Notes: a model not told the origin generated them from the sequence alone. Counted from the stretch's first letter, positions 36,909 through 47,800 are shown. The stretch is DNA of 64,000 nt from Benincasa hispida (GCF_009727055.1 NC_052355.1:8589793-8653792); one strand, 5' to 3'. Program-made: numbers and translations.

Positions 36909-37764
36909 TGTTTTAAGTAAAACTAGTCATACATGACTTTCTCTCTTTAAAGCATGTAAAGTATAACACATATAAAAACATGGCTTTAAAGGTACTAATG
37001 CATGCTGAGTATATTTAACACATATAAGTCACTTTTCAACAATTTCTCACACATGCATGCGTTTAAAACCTAACTCATGCTTTGCTTGGAAATCACTTTG
37101 TAAAACTAGCTGACATGAGAATAATCTTCTTTAAAATATGCTTTCTATAACACGTTGTAATCAAACATTTTAAACAAATGTTTTAGTCAAAACGTTTTAG
37201 CCACTCACCTTGATTGCTTTGGAGCTTTTCACTCTAGTAGCTATCTTTTCTACCTCGGCTCCCTTTTCACCCGTAGAATCGAGATTCAAATTTCAGCTCA
37301 AATTACTCATAGTTCTAAATCTTATTTTGAGATACTTCCTTCTAAAAACATATTCTCAAATGTCTCAGGAATCTTACCCTAAAATTTGAGCTAATAACCT
37401 CTCGTGGTTTGGCCGGAATCATAGAATCTTCATGATTGGCCCAAGCTTATTCGACAGCCTGACCCTTCTATCTTCTCCTCAGTTTCCAGCCCGATCCCTT
37501 TGAGCTTTTCCTCTGGCAGCCCTACCCTAAAAACTATACTTTCATATCTTTCAGGTGACTTTGAAATCACTCCAAACTCATGAGAAAATTGGGAGAACTT
37601 CTCGTCCCAAGTTGATGCTGCTTTCCAGACTTCACTGTCCAATGCTTTCTATTTGAAATACTTTGACCAACGCATGGATTTTGGCTCCAACGCAAGGTTT
37701 GCTCAACTTTCCCACTCTTTTTATGGTATTTTTGAATTGTGATCTAAAATGAAGTCTCTTGGCT

Positions 37765-37773
37765 CTATTTATA
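37765..37773 (-). promoter_or_regulatory. TATA box in solo LTR E
   Basis: Minus strand TATAAATAG, context acctataaatagagcc. Confidence 0.55.
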
Positions 37774-38153
37774 GGTGTCCAAACCTTCCCTAGAGTTGAC
37801 ACTACCTACTTGGCTGCATGGCCAAATGTTTCTCCCACACACTACCAACACATCATTTTGATAAGCGCAACCTAAGTGTCTTCCTCCAATGTAACCAATG
37901 CATGAGCTTCCAATCTGATGCCACCACCTCAAATTCTTGAGGCTTAAGGCTTTCCTCCCAAGAAGACACATGGTTTGATGACGTTTCCCAGTTGATCTCA
38001 TCCTTTGTATGCGTCAAACTCTTGGATGTTCAACGCATAGTCCATACTCAATGCCTAGCCTATCATCAACGCATAGCAAGCCAATTCCTTGACGCATGGC
38101 TCACTAGGCAGCATCGCACGACTTGCTTGGCATGGGCACATGGTGCTGGCCAC

Positions 38154-38360
38154 CGACGCATGGGCGTGCGGCATAGGCTGCTACTTCGACGCATGGGCGT
38201 GCTACTTAAACGCATGGGCGTGCGACATAGGCTGCCATTGCTTGCTCGCTCGGCCGCATGGGCTACACGCTTGGCTGCATGGCAAGGCACCTCAACGCAC
38301 GGGTATGGCTGCTCGACAGGGTGTTCAACGCATGGGCGTGGCCACTCGACGCATTGACAG
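38154..38360. repeat. Degenerate acgcatgggcgtg array in LTR E
   Basis: At least five copies of (c/a)ACGCATGGGCGTG interspersed with 'ataggctgc' words. It is the most GC-rich stretch of the LTR. Apparent ORFs through it on both strands are products of the repeat. Confidence 0.65.
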
Positions 38361-38697
38361 GGCATCTAGCCGAGGCTGCTCGACGCATGGGCTGCCTTTC
38401 AATGCATGCATTGTCTACCCTTGTGCCTTCCAATGCGTCATCTCCATTTTTCCTTCTTCAGCCGCACACCATCATCAACACACTCTTCCAACGCATTGGT
38501 CCCTTCCAATGCATCCCACGCAAAATTCTATACTTAGCCAAATTTTCCCCAAGAGTTAAACTTCCAAATTTCCTCTTTTCTTCAAATATCCACTCTTTTC
38601 TCTAACATTACACATTAATTTCCACTTCATCCTACTCACCACACTAGTCTTAGTAGGGAACATACTTATGTAGTGAAATCAGGATTCGGGGTTCACA

Positions 38698-38702
38698 TAA
38701 CG
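38698..38702 (+). repeat. Target-site duplication of solo LTR E (right)
   Basis: TAACG, identical to 36056-36060. Confidence 0.85.
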
Positions 38703-40341
38703 GGCAGAAAATGCACATTATTATAGTGCTAAGTTCTTAAACAATGTTGGCTTGCGTAGATAAAATATGTTAGATTGTGTCCAAAAAGTATTAAGTTTAT
38801 AACATTGTAGTCGCATGTGTTCATCGCATAGGAACAGTTAATTTTTGTATTTTTATGCAGAATATGCGTTGATGCAAGACAAAAAGAGCGATCACAAGAA
38901 ATCAACAGACGAGCGTAGCATTACCGCAAGGCTTTTCGGTGATTTATGTACGCAAACATCTACTTAAGAAGAATTTCCGCATAGAGCCGGCACAACTTGG
39001 TGGGCGCATCTAGGTGAAAGGCATAATTAATCACGATGGGACAGAAAGCTGATGACGGTCGAATCCGAATTAAGTTGACAGTCGTTGACGATAACAAGTA
39101 CATTAAGCTTTTCGGTAACAAATATTCAGCACATCGGTCGGGGAATTAAAGCCATCCCATCTGTGCAATCATAAGAGAGAAGCCGTCCTTCACCCCAGAG
39201 CTCTAGAAATACCAAAGGCATCCTTCAGAAAAGTGGTTAGCAAGTTCACCTGTTCACCGATTTAGGAGCTTTAGCCGTGTTCATAATTTTCTTTTATTTT
39301 TAAGGCAGACCAAGGGAAGAGTAGAGATGCTGGAAGATCGCTCAGGGCAACTCAAAAGAGAACCCGGAGGCATAGAAAGTAGAGAGTAGGCCGACTATCG
39401 CGAGAGCGAGATTATCTTTTGAACAAGAGTAGAAAGACAGTGTAAAAGTCTGGGAAGCAAGAGATTGCTACCAGGCTCTTTATTCTCTTCTTGCATTGTT
39501 ATTTTATACTTCATCTTTATATTTATATAATGGAAGTTCTTATTGTACATCTCTTCACTCTCTTAGCACGCATGAGTAGCTAAACTTGTCGAATGGGTTG
39601 AGAAGAACTAATCTAACATGACCTAGGATGTTCATTGCATGTGATTAAACATCCCTTTAGAGCTACTCGAGAGAGAGTCTAAAGAAAGAACCTAAGACTT
39701 CAGAGAGTTAGGTTAGAATCTAGACTCGAGAGAGCAAGATTTGAACTACATAAACAAGAGATAGAGACTTAGAGATAAGCTCTGTTTTCCAACCTGCATC
39801 GCATGCATCCTAGAGATAGGAATGATATTATGTGGTCGCCTTATTTTTGTGTGTCATTTTGTCATCGCATAAATAAGAATAGATACTTATGTATAGGTCC
39901 TATAGACTTATCGCATATATCGCATGCGTTCTAGTATTAGAAGTCGTAGCATTCGCATCGAGAGATGGTTTACTATTGTATGTGTGTTGCATGATTGCAT
40001 AGCATGAATGCATCCTAGGAAGTGTTAGCTGAAACCCTTCCCAACCCGTTCACAACATACTCATCGTATCTTCCGTTTTATCAACTCTTTTCGAACTCCG
40101 CCGCATTTGTTTATTTTCATTACCACAACAACAAAACCAACAACTATTTGAGTTCCCGATTACCGCAAGATCTTCTGAAAAATTACCACTGCAACCTGTT
40201 TTCCAAAGTCCCTGAGTTCGACCCTGGACTTACAAGGAAACTCAGTGGGGTTTACACTTGGATTCCATTGAGAAAACTTGAGTGCTCAACACATTTTCAT
40301 CATCGCATTTCATCCATAATTCCACATCATAAAATAACGCA
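38703..40341 (+). mobile_element. Gypsy C 5' LTR, main part
   Basis: Continues the LTR begun at 36053. Collinear with 3463-5150: GGCAGAAAATGCAC at the start, 'gctactcgagagagagtctaaag', 'gacttagagataagctctg' and 'gagttcgaccctgg', with the end aaaataacgca. It is followed 9 bp later by the primer-binding site. The TATA site is mutated (tagaaatac at about 39208). Confidence 0.9.
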
Positions 40342-40350
40342 TCGAGTTTT

Positions 40351-40369
40351 TGGCGCCGTTGTCGGGGAC
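40351..40369 (+). other. Primer-binding site, gypsy C
   Basis: TGGCGCCGTTGTCGGGGAC, complementary to the tRNA-Asp 3' end with one substitution. Confidence 0.85.
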
Positions 40370-40545
40370 TTCGCAAAATACTGTACTAATGGTAATTTTT
40401 CTGATTTCTTTGCAGACTCTCAATCTCTGGTGAATTACAACTCGGAGATTGAGAGAACGTTCAGACAAAGATTAAAAGACCGTCAACAACAACAGTCAGA
40501 CAAAGATTAAAAGACCGCCAACAACAACAGTCAGACAAAGAAGAT

Positions 40546-41619
40546 ATGGCAGAGCAGCCTGGAAATGGAGCACCAAACGAAAACAATGTCATGGCGAATC
40601 CAATCTTGCTGGCAAACGATCGTAATAGGCCCACTATGGACTATGCATCGCCAAACCTCTATTATTTCTCTCCAAGAATCATGAAGCCTGCCCTAGATGG
40701 AAGCAGATTCGAAATGAAGCCAATGATGTTGCAGATGATCCAGACTGCAGGACAATTTGGAGGACGACGTGGCGTGGACCCGCATGCCCACCTCCGTAGT
40801 TTATCGAAATCTAAAACACTTTTGTGTTCTCGAATATTTTTGTCGAAGAAGTTCGACTAACTTTGTTCCCATTTTCTCTTTGTGATCAAGTAAGAAAATG
40901 GGCGTATTCCCTTGTCTGGGAGAGATCACTTCATGGGAACAGGTCGTAGAAAAGTTCATGAAGAAATACTTTCCACCTACTGAGAATGCTAGACGAAGGA
41001 AACTAATCACCAATTTTGAACAAGACATGGACGAATCACTCAGTGATGCCTGAGCGAGGTTTAAAAGATTAGTCCGGGACTGTCCACACAACGGATTGCT
41101 AGACTGCCTTCAGATGGAAATCTTTTATCATGGTTTAAATCTCGCTTCGCAGACTGGCTACTAATGCGGCAGCCGCTGGTGGTGTGATTGACAAAACGTA
41201 TGATGAGGCTAAGAACATCTTGGATCGCATCTCTAAAAACCACGAGGATTGCAGAGAAAGTGATCGGAGACTGAGAATCAAGGATAATGACGTAAGTAAT
41301 GGTGCTATTACTTCACTACAGAATAGATGACCACAATGATGAACTTAATTCAGGGAATTGCGATCAACAATCCAACACCGCAAAATGGGCAAATCAACAC
41401 AATTAGTCAAAACATCGTAAGGTGTGCACTTGCAGTGATGGACACGCAATGGAAGAATGCCCACAGAATCCACAGTCTATGTACTTTGTGAAAAATAATC
41501 CATACAACCCCGGGTGGAGAAACCCCCCCAATTTTGCATGGAAGAATCAGCAGCAGAAATTCCAACCTATGGCGCAGAAAGAAGGGCCACTTGGATTCTT
41601 CCCACGCAATAACAGTTAG
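40546..41619 (+). pseudogene. Gypsy C gag
   Basis: Starts MAEQPGNGAPN at 40546, then NPILLANDRNRPT, LYYFSPRIMKPALDG and MLQMIQTAGQFGG. Frame is lost at about 40800. Retrotransposon-gag-domain pieces follow (KKYFPPTENARRRK at about 40960; an in-frame TGA near 41051 in the ARF motif; AAGGVIDKTYDEAKNILDRI at about 41172-41236). A CCHC-like knuckle C.SDGHAMEEC is at about 41429-41460, followed by NPYNPGWRNPPNF. It would form the particle and package RNA. Confidence 0.85.
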
Positions 41620-41639
41620 ACAAGCAATCAAGCCATAGT

Positions 41640-42119
41640 TTGCAACCACCACAATCCTCCTCCCTGGAAAGCCTATCGAAGCAGTATATAGAGAAAAACA
41701 AAATCGTGGTTCAAAGTCAGGCTACTACCATTCGCAATCTAGAATTACATATGGGCCAGATTGAAAGTGAGCTAAAGAAACCGCAAGGGGTTCTGCCGAA
41801 TTCAACAAAACTCTCACGCAACCCGGGGGGATCAGGTAAAGATCAATGTCAAGTTGTGACATTGCGGAGTGGAAAAATTGTGGAGGGAGAAAAGAATGAG
41901 CTTAGCCGCACTGCTTCCATTGCGTTGGAACCTAAAATTGCGGTGACACAAGAAGAAGAAGGAGAAAAAGAAGCAATAGAGCCAAAAGTTGCGTCCTCCT
42001 CAAAGCCAACAGAGAAGGGGACCATGAGAGTTCAGTTACCACCTTTTCCGCAAAGACTCAGAAAGAAAAAGAACGAAGAGGTACAGTACCAATGCTTTCT
42101 GTCTATGTTAAAACAATGA
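41640..42119 (+). pseudogene. Gypsy C gag-protease linker
   Basis: Open stretch of 159 codons with ETQIGQLA-like LELHMGQIESELK, then CQVVTLRSGK, the hallmark between gag and protease in Athila-like elements, followed by a charged segment and VQLPPFPQRLRKK. The next ORF is offset in frame. Confidence 0.8.
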
Positions 42120-42719
42120 CATATTAATATTCCATTCAGTGAAGCGATTGAGAAGATGCCTGCATATGCGAAGTTTCTGAAGGAAATGGTAACCAAGAAG
42201 AGAGGTACTGGTATATTTGCCATAGTGGCTTCAATGCAAAGTTCGAAATCAATAATCCCATGAAAGATGAGTGATCCTGGGAGCTTTACCATACCTTGCT
42301 CCATAAGAGAACTTTACATTAGGCAAGCCTTATGTGACCTTGGAGCCAGCATCAACTTGATGCCTTTGTTGATATTTAAGCAGCTGAATGTTGGGCAACT
42401 TGCACCCACGATCGTGACTCTCCAACTTGCAGATAGATCTCTAGTGCATCCATAGGAGAAGGTGAAAGACGTATTAATCACAATCGACAAATTTATCCTA
42501 CCAGCTGACTTCATCATTTTTTATTACGAAGCCGACAAAGATATGCCCATCATCTTGGGGCGACCATTTTTATCAATAGGTCGTGCCCACATTGATGTGC
42601 ATAAAGGGGAGATCACTTTGAGCATCAATGGACAAAAACTCAAGTTCAACATAATCCGTGCTATGAAGTTTCCTGATGAAGAAGATCTGCATGACTCAGA
42701 CGACGACCAAAATTGCTGA
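42120..42719 (+). pseudogene. Gypsy C aspartic protease
   Basis: DPGSFTIPCSI (42272) precedes ALCDLGASINLMPL (about 42327-42370) with the catalytic D-L-G-A-S intact. A TAG at about 42453 splits it. ITIDKFILPADF and MPIILGRPFLSIGRAHIDV (about 42543-42600) complete the domain. It would process the polyprotein. Confidence 0.85.
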
Positions 42720-43741
42720 AGAAGAAAAGCTTGACGAAGAGAATGAAGAAGAGGATGCAAGCGCATCCACTGCTGCCTGTAATGCGATCATAACAAAAAC
42801 AAACAAGGAAGTTGAGATGATCGTAACCCAAGAAGAAGAGCCAACAGAAAAGGAAGAAAGAAAAACAACGCAACCATCCTTAGTGGAACCACCAATAATG
42901 GAATTGAAGACCCTACCGAGCAACTTAAAGTACGCTTTTTTAGGGCAGAATGAGAAGCTGCCAGTAATTATTTCCTCCGAACTTAACAAAGACCAGGGGA
43001 ATGTGTTGATGAGCAGTCTGAGGAAACATGTGCGAGCAATTGGCTGGACAATCGCCGACATTAAGGGAATTAGCCCAACATACTATATGCACCGAATTCA
43101 TCTCGAAGAAGACCACAAAGCAACGATCGAACATCAGCGTAGACTTAACCCTGCGATGAAAGAGGTCGTTAAAGCAGAGATCATTAAATGTTAGATGCAG
43201 GCATTATTTATTTATCCGATAGCAGATAGCACGTGGGTCAGCCCCGTGCAGTGTGTGCCAAAAAAGGGTGACATGACAGTAGTCTCGAACGAAAATAATG
43301 AGTTGATACCGAAAAGAACCGTCACCAGGTGGCGTATTTGCATGGACTACCGCAAGCTAAATGCGGCAACGAAGAAAGATCATTTCCCTCTACCGTTCAT
43401 TGACCAAATCCTAGATCGTTTAGCCAAAAATGACTTTTACTGCTTGCTGGATGGATATGTCGGGTATAACCAGATTATGAATTCTCCAAAAGATCAGGAC
43501 AAGACCACATTCAACTGCCCATATAGGACCTTTTCTTTTTGCTGCATGCCATTCGGCCTCTGCAATGCGCCAAGAACGTTCCAAAGGTGCATGATGGCCA
43601 TCTTTTTAGACTATCTTAAGGACTCTGTTGAAATCTTCATGGACGACTTCTCTGTCTATGGGCATACCTATGAAGTCTGTCTGGTCAATCTGGAGAAGAT
43701 ACTAAAAAGATGTGAGGAGACGAATCTCATTCTCGGGACGG
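42720..43741 (+). pseudogene. Gypsy C reverse transcriptase
   Basis: An acidic linker (about 42720-42880) leads to LKYAFLG, LPVIISSEL, IGWTIADIKGISPTYYMH and LNPAMKEVVKAEI. A one-base loss at about 43189-43195 creates a stop in K(W)LDAG. RT proper follows: STWVSPVQCVPKKGD, WRICMDYRKLNAATKKDHFP, FPLPFIDQ, DGYVGYNQI, MPFGLCNAP and catalytic FMDDFSVYG (about 43637). At about 43738 about 17 residues are deleted before EVDKAKIEAI. Confidence 0.9.
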
Positions 43742-43878
43742 GTTGGAGGTGGATAAAGCAAAAATAGAAGCAATTGAAAAATTTCCACCACCAACAAGCG
43801 TGAAGGCTGTACGAAGTTTCTTGGGGCACGCCGGATTCTATAGACATTTTGTCAAAGTCTTTTCAAAAATAGCACGAC

Positions 43879-43916
43879 CTGTCTCTTATACACATCTAGA
43901 TGTGTATAAGAGACAG
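43879..43916. other. Nextera mate-pair junction adapter (artefact) 1
   Basis: Two inverted 19-bp Tn5 mosaic ends, CTGTCTCTTATACACATCT and its reverse complement, joined without spacer. This is the known mate-pair junction sequence; it translates to the familiar database contaminant SYTHLDVYKRQ. Confidence 0.98.
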
Positions 43917-44029
43917 GTGTTGTTGGATGCTGACATAAATTTTCATTTTGACGACAATTGCCTCAACGCATTCAAAATTTTGAAGAATGCACTGACTACC
44001 GCACTCGAGTTAATTACACCTGACTGGAC

Positions 44030-44067
44030 CTGTCTCTTATACACATCTAGATGTGTATAAGAGACAG
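44030..44067. other. Nextera mate-pair junction adapter (artefact) 2
   Basis: Identical 38 bp; sequence on its two sides is not contiguous in the RNase H domain. Confidence 0.98.
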
Positions 44068-44160
44068 CTCCAAGAATTTGACATAGAAATAATTGATCAA
44101 AAGGGGACGGAGAACCAAGTTGAGGATCACTTGTCCAGATTGGAAAACCCTGAGGTTGAC

Positions 44161-45466
44161 CGCAATGAGCCAGAGGTGAGTGCGGTGTTTCCAGATGAGT
44201 AGCTGTTTCAGATTGAAGAACTACTGTGGTATGCAGACATAGTCAACTATCTGGTTTGCGAGCAATTTCTTGAAGATTATACCTACCACCAACAGAGGAA
44301 GCTCAAACATGAATGCAGATATTATTATTAGGATGAGTCGAATCTATACAAAAAGGGGGACATACAAGATTTTGCAGCTATGCGTACCAAATGCTGCTCA
44401 ACAACCATATGGTGGGCACTTTGGAGGACAACACACACAACAGCTAAGGTTTTACAAAGTGGATTCTTTTGGCCAACATTGTTTAAGGATGCAACTGACT
44501 ACGTAATGAAGTGTGATCGGTGCCAACGCACAGGTAACATTTCTTGGAAACATGCAATGCCAATGAACATCATCTTGGGGTATCAACTTCATGGGACTAT
44601 TCCCTCCCTCGAATGGTAAAAACTATATTTTGTTAGTCGTCGACTATGTATCCAAGTGGGTAGAGGCAGTCGCATGCGCCACAAGCGATGTGGCAGTAGT
44701 CTCTCAATTCCTGAAGAAAAACATTTTTACTCGTTTTGGAACTCCACGTGCCATAATAAGTGACGAAGGGTCTCACTTTGTCAATCATACTGTCAAGGAG
44801 CTGCTGCATAAATATAACATTCGCCATAAAGTGGCCACTGCATACCATCCGCAGACGAATGGTCAGGCCGAGATGTCCAATCAGAAGATTAAGCTGATAC
44901 TCGAGAAGGTAGTCAGGCCTTCACGAAAGGATTGGGCAACAAAGCTCGACGATGCGTTGTGGGCATACCAGACTGCATTTAAAACACCTATAGGTATGTC
45001 CCCATATGTGTTGGTATTTGGTCAGGTGTGTCATTTGCCTCTAGAGGTAGAATACAAGGCACCGTGGGCAGTAAAGAAGCTAAACTTTGACTTGTGGAAT
45101 GCAGGAGAAGCAAGAAAACTTCAACTCGTCGAGCTAGAGGAATGGAAGATCAACGCATATAAGAACACAAAGATTTACAAGGAGCGCACAAAGCGCTGGC
45201 ACGACAAACACATATGCGGCAAGAACCTCCAAATTGGGCAGAAGGTCTTACTATTCAACTCATGACTATGGCACTTCCCTGGAAAATTAAAGTCACGTTG
45301 GTCCGAACCATTCATAGTTAGAAAGGTATTTCCGCATGGCGTAGTTGAATTATCAAATGATGACAGAACCAACATATTCAAAGTTAATGGGCAGCAAGTA
45401 AAAGCGTATCACGAAGAAGGCTGGCATCGCCAAGTCGAGTCTGTGGAAGTGAGAAACTTTGAATAA
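44161..45466 (+). pseudogene. Gypsy C integrase
   Basis: After the RNase H tail and a broken spacer, the HHCC finger appears in two frames (GGHFGGQHT; DYVMKCDRCQRTGN at about 44498-44540). The catalytic core (44591-45265) has [20 protein letters not shown] and [11 protein letters not shown], giving the D,D,E triad, then [17 protein letters not shown] at 45263 replaces CGA in LFNS(R)L. The C-terminal reading goes on with FPGKLKSRWSEPF and ends at TAA 45464-45466. It would insert element cDNA. Confidence 0.9.
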
Positions 45467-45585
45467 AAGAAGGAAGTAGGTGGTTCCTACACTATCAGAC
45501 GATCGAAATTCATCAGGGACGCAAGCATGGAATCTTCAACTTTTCTCTACTACTTGGTTCTCAATGCCCTTCCAGTCTTTAATCT
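45467..45585. other. Junction between gypsy C and D2 (tail to tail)
   Basis: About 60 bp of post-integrase sequence of C ('gaaggaagtaggtggttcc') and then, from about 45530, minus-strand RNase H tail of D2. Neither element's 3' UTR, polypurine tract or 3' LTR is present. D2 also lacks integrase. Confidence 0.7.
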
Positions 45586-46215
45586 CTAGGTCAAACTCTT
45601 GCAGTAGCAACACACACCGTATAAGCCTTGGTTTTGATCCTTCTTTGTCATCAAGTACTTGATCGCCGAGTGATCTGTATACACCACAACGTTTGTTCCG
45701 ATTAAATATTGTCGGAATTTCTCCAGTGCAAATACCACTGCGAGCATTTCCTTCTCTGTGGTTGTATAGTTCTCTTGCACCTCATTCAATGTTTTACTCG
45801 CATAATAAACAGGATGCAATACCTTGTCCTTGTGCTGACTTAACACTGCACCCACAACATATCCGCTCGCGTCACACATTAACACAAATGGTTGCGTCCA
45901 GTCTGGCGCCACCAGAATGGGTACGGTGATGAGCACATCTTTCAATGTGTTGAATGCTTTTGTACACGCATCATCAAAATTATATTCTCGATCAGCTTCA
46001 AGCAGCGCACTTAGGGGCCTTGTGATCTGGGAGAAGTTGCGAATAAATCTTCTATAAAACCCAGGGTGTCCCAGAAAGCTCCTAAGTGTTTTCACGTTCA
46101 CTGGTGGGGGTAATTTGGAAATTGCGTCAATTTTTGCCTGATTAACTTCCAATCCTGCTTTAGAGATTTTGTGACCTAGAACTATTCCTTCTTCCACCAT
46201 AAAGTGACATTTTTC
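45586..46215 (-). pseudogene. Gypsy D2 RNase H and RT tail
   Basis: 204-codon open stretch: GIVLGHKISKAGLEVNQAKI, LRSFLGHPGFYRRFI, LLEADREYNFDDAC, then RNase H motifs [29 protein letters not shown] and [13 protein letters not shown]. Catalytic acidic positions are present. The C-terminus is altered after KKDQ (frame change) and the domain is cut at about 45530. A stop at about 46216-46218 separates it from RT. It is the intact counterpart of the segment lost in gypsy C. Confidence 0.9.
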
Positions 46216-46938
46216 TCAGTTCAAAACAAGATTTTTTGCCACGCATCTCTTCAAGATCTTTTTAAGGTTAGATAGATAGAAGTCGTAATTATTGTTGAAG
46301 ACTGAAAAATCATCCATGAATACCTCGTCTGACTCCGCCAAGTAATCTGAGAACATTGTCATCATGCATCGTTGGAAAGTGCCTGGTGCATTGCAGAGTC
46401 CAAATGGCATGCGTCGAAATGTAAACGTACCAAATGGGCACGTGAATGTTGTCTTATCCTGATATTCCGGCACAATTGCTATTTGATTGTACCCTGAATA
46501 GCCGTCAAGAAAATAGAAAAGTTCATTCCTCGCATGTCTGTCTAGCATCTGATTAATGAACGGGAGTGGAAAATGGTCCTTTTTAGTGGCCAAGTTTAAC
46601 TTGCGATAATCCATGCAAATTCTCCACCCCTTAGTCCTTTTTGTGGGAATTAATTCGTTTTTGTCATTAGTGACAACTGTCATCCACCCTTTCATTGGAA
46701 CACACTGCACTAGGCTCACCTAGTTGTTATCAAATATTTGGTAGATAACTTCTGCGTCCAACCACTTCACTATTTCCTTCTTTACGACCTCCCTCATAGC
46801 CGAGTTCAAGCGGCGTTGCCTTCCTACCGATCCTGTCTTTCCTTCTTCAAGATGAATCTTGTGCATACAATACGAGGGGCTGATTCCTCAAATGTCCGCC
46901 AAGGTCCATCCTAAAGACTTTGCGTTATTTCTTAGGAT
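46216..46938 (-). pseudogene. Gypsy D2 reverse transcriptase
   Basis: Open from 46719: LVQCVPMKGWMTVVTNDKNE, WRICMDYRKLNLATKKDHFP, FPLPFINQ, DGYSGYNQIAI, MPFGLCNAPGTFQ and catalytic FMDDFSVFNNN, ending AKNLVLN. A stop near 46720 lies just inside the normal N-terminal motif (STWVSLVQ); upstream (to 46938) the EIVKW.DAEVIYQI region is readable with stops. RT catalytic residues are intact. Confidence 0.9.
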
Positions 46939-47800
46939 CTATATGAGCGCATCTTTGTTCTCCTTACTCAGTGATGCGGAAATGATAACTGGTAATGTGT
47001 TGTTACCTCCTAAATAAGCATACTTAAGGTGCACAGGCAACGACTTAAACTCTAGCAGAGGTGGCTCTTCCAAAGATGGCTTAATGAGTTTTGATGTTCG
47101 TTCAGATAACTTGAGCGGTTCAAAATTTGATTCCACAAGAATCGCAGCGCAGTCCTCCTCTAATATTGCACCAGTTCCAAGATCTTCTTCCTCCAGCTCC
47201 TTCAGAGGTTCGTGCCAACGTTTTTCCTGCAGTTCCTCAATATATTGGCAGTTTTTCATGTCACCTGGGTACTTCAACACATTGAACACGTTGAATTTCA
47301 CTTCCTGATCGTTGACCCTGATGGTCAATTCCTCTTTCTGCACATCGATCAGTGCTCGTCCTATTGCGAGAAATGGCCGACCCAGGATGATAGGGACTTC
47401 TCTGTCAGCTTCGTAATCCAATATGACAAAATCTACCAGAACTATAAACTTGTCCACTTACACGAGTACATCTTCTATCTTGCCCTCAAGATGCTTTATT
47501 GATCTATCGACCAACTGTAAAGTGATAGTGGTTGGTCTTGCGTTGCCGATATCCAGCTTCCTAAAAATCGACAAGGGCATTAGATTTATACTTGCCCTTA
47601 AATCGCATCACGTGTTCCCGACCATCTTCCCTCCTATTGTGCAGGGCAATGTAAAACTCCCAGGGTCCTTCATTTTAGTGGGGATATTGTTTTGAAACAA
47701 CGCGCTGCATTTATACGTTAACACAACTATTTCATTTTCCCCAATCTTTCTTTTAGTGGCTAGGATATCCTTGAGAAATTTTACATAACTCGACATCTGC
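46939..47800 (-). pseudogene. Gypsy D2 aspartic protease and linker
   Basis: SYVKFLKDILATKRK, DPGSFTLPC (about 47672-47640) and the active site at about 47570-47605, which reads CDLRASINLMPL: the Gly of D-(L)-G-A-S is Arg. Then LDIGNARPTTITLQL, a stop at about 47458, VDKFIVLVDFVILDYEADREVP and IILGRPFLAIGRALIDV. A linker ends with LKYAYLGGNNTLPVIIS near 46990. The active-site change alone should inactivate it. Confidence 0.85.

Larger units (their letters stand above)
36061..38697 (-). mobile_element. Solo LTR E (gypsy, chromovirus-like)
   Basis: 2637 bp from TGTCACACCCC to GGGGTTCACA, flanked by TAACG on both sides, with no gag or pol inside. On the minus strand it ends GGGGTGTGACA, a form typical of Tekay/Del-type plant LTRs, and a TATA box lies on the minus strand (37765-37773). 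It holds a 37-bp tandem array and a GC-rich acgcatgggcgtg array. Relatives are at 6478-8039 and 15482-16055. Confidence 0.85.
43743..44160 (+). pseudogene. Gypsy C RT tail and RNase H, interrupted by adapters
   Basis: EVDKAKIEAIEKFPPP and VRSFLGHAGFYRHFVK are the RT thumb-like tail. At 43879 the reading runs into a 38-bp mosaic-end adapter; a 113-bp piece (DADINFHFDD..LNAFKILKNAL) follows, then a second adapter at 44030. After it LQEFDIEIIDQKG.EN resumes the RNase H end. The RNase H core (MCDAS, TEKE, YTDH motifs) is missing exactly at the adapter, so this break is an assembly artefact, not evolution. Confidence 0.85.

Noticed and set aside
37992..38605. Overlapping open frames of 99-156 codons in solo LTR E.
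   Set aside because: They follow the GC-rich acgcatgggcgtg array in several frames on both strands and show no domain or homologue in the related LTR.
40022..40510. 162-codon open frame across the gypsy C LTR end and primer-binding site.
   Set aside because: It crosses the LTR/PBS boundary and precedes the true gag start at 40546; no gag motif in this frame.
43879..44067. Perfect 38-bp palindromes looked like a miniature inverted-repeat element or CRISPR-like repeat recurring at five places.
   Set aside because: The sequence is exactly two Tn5 mosaic ends back to back, the mate-pair library junction; identical copies inside decayed DNA are artefactual.
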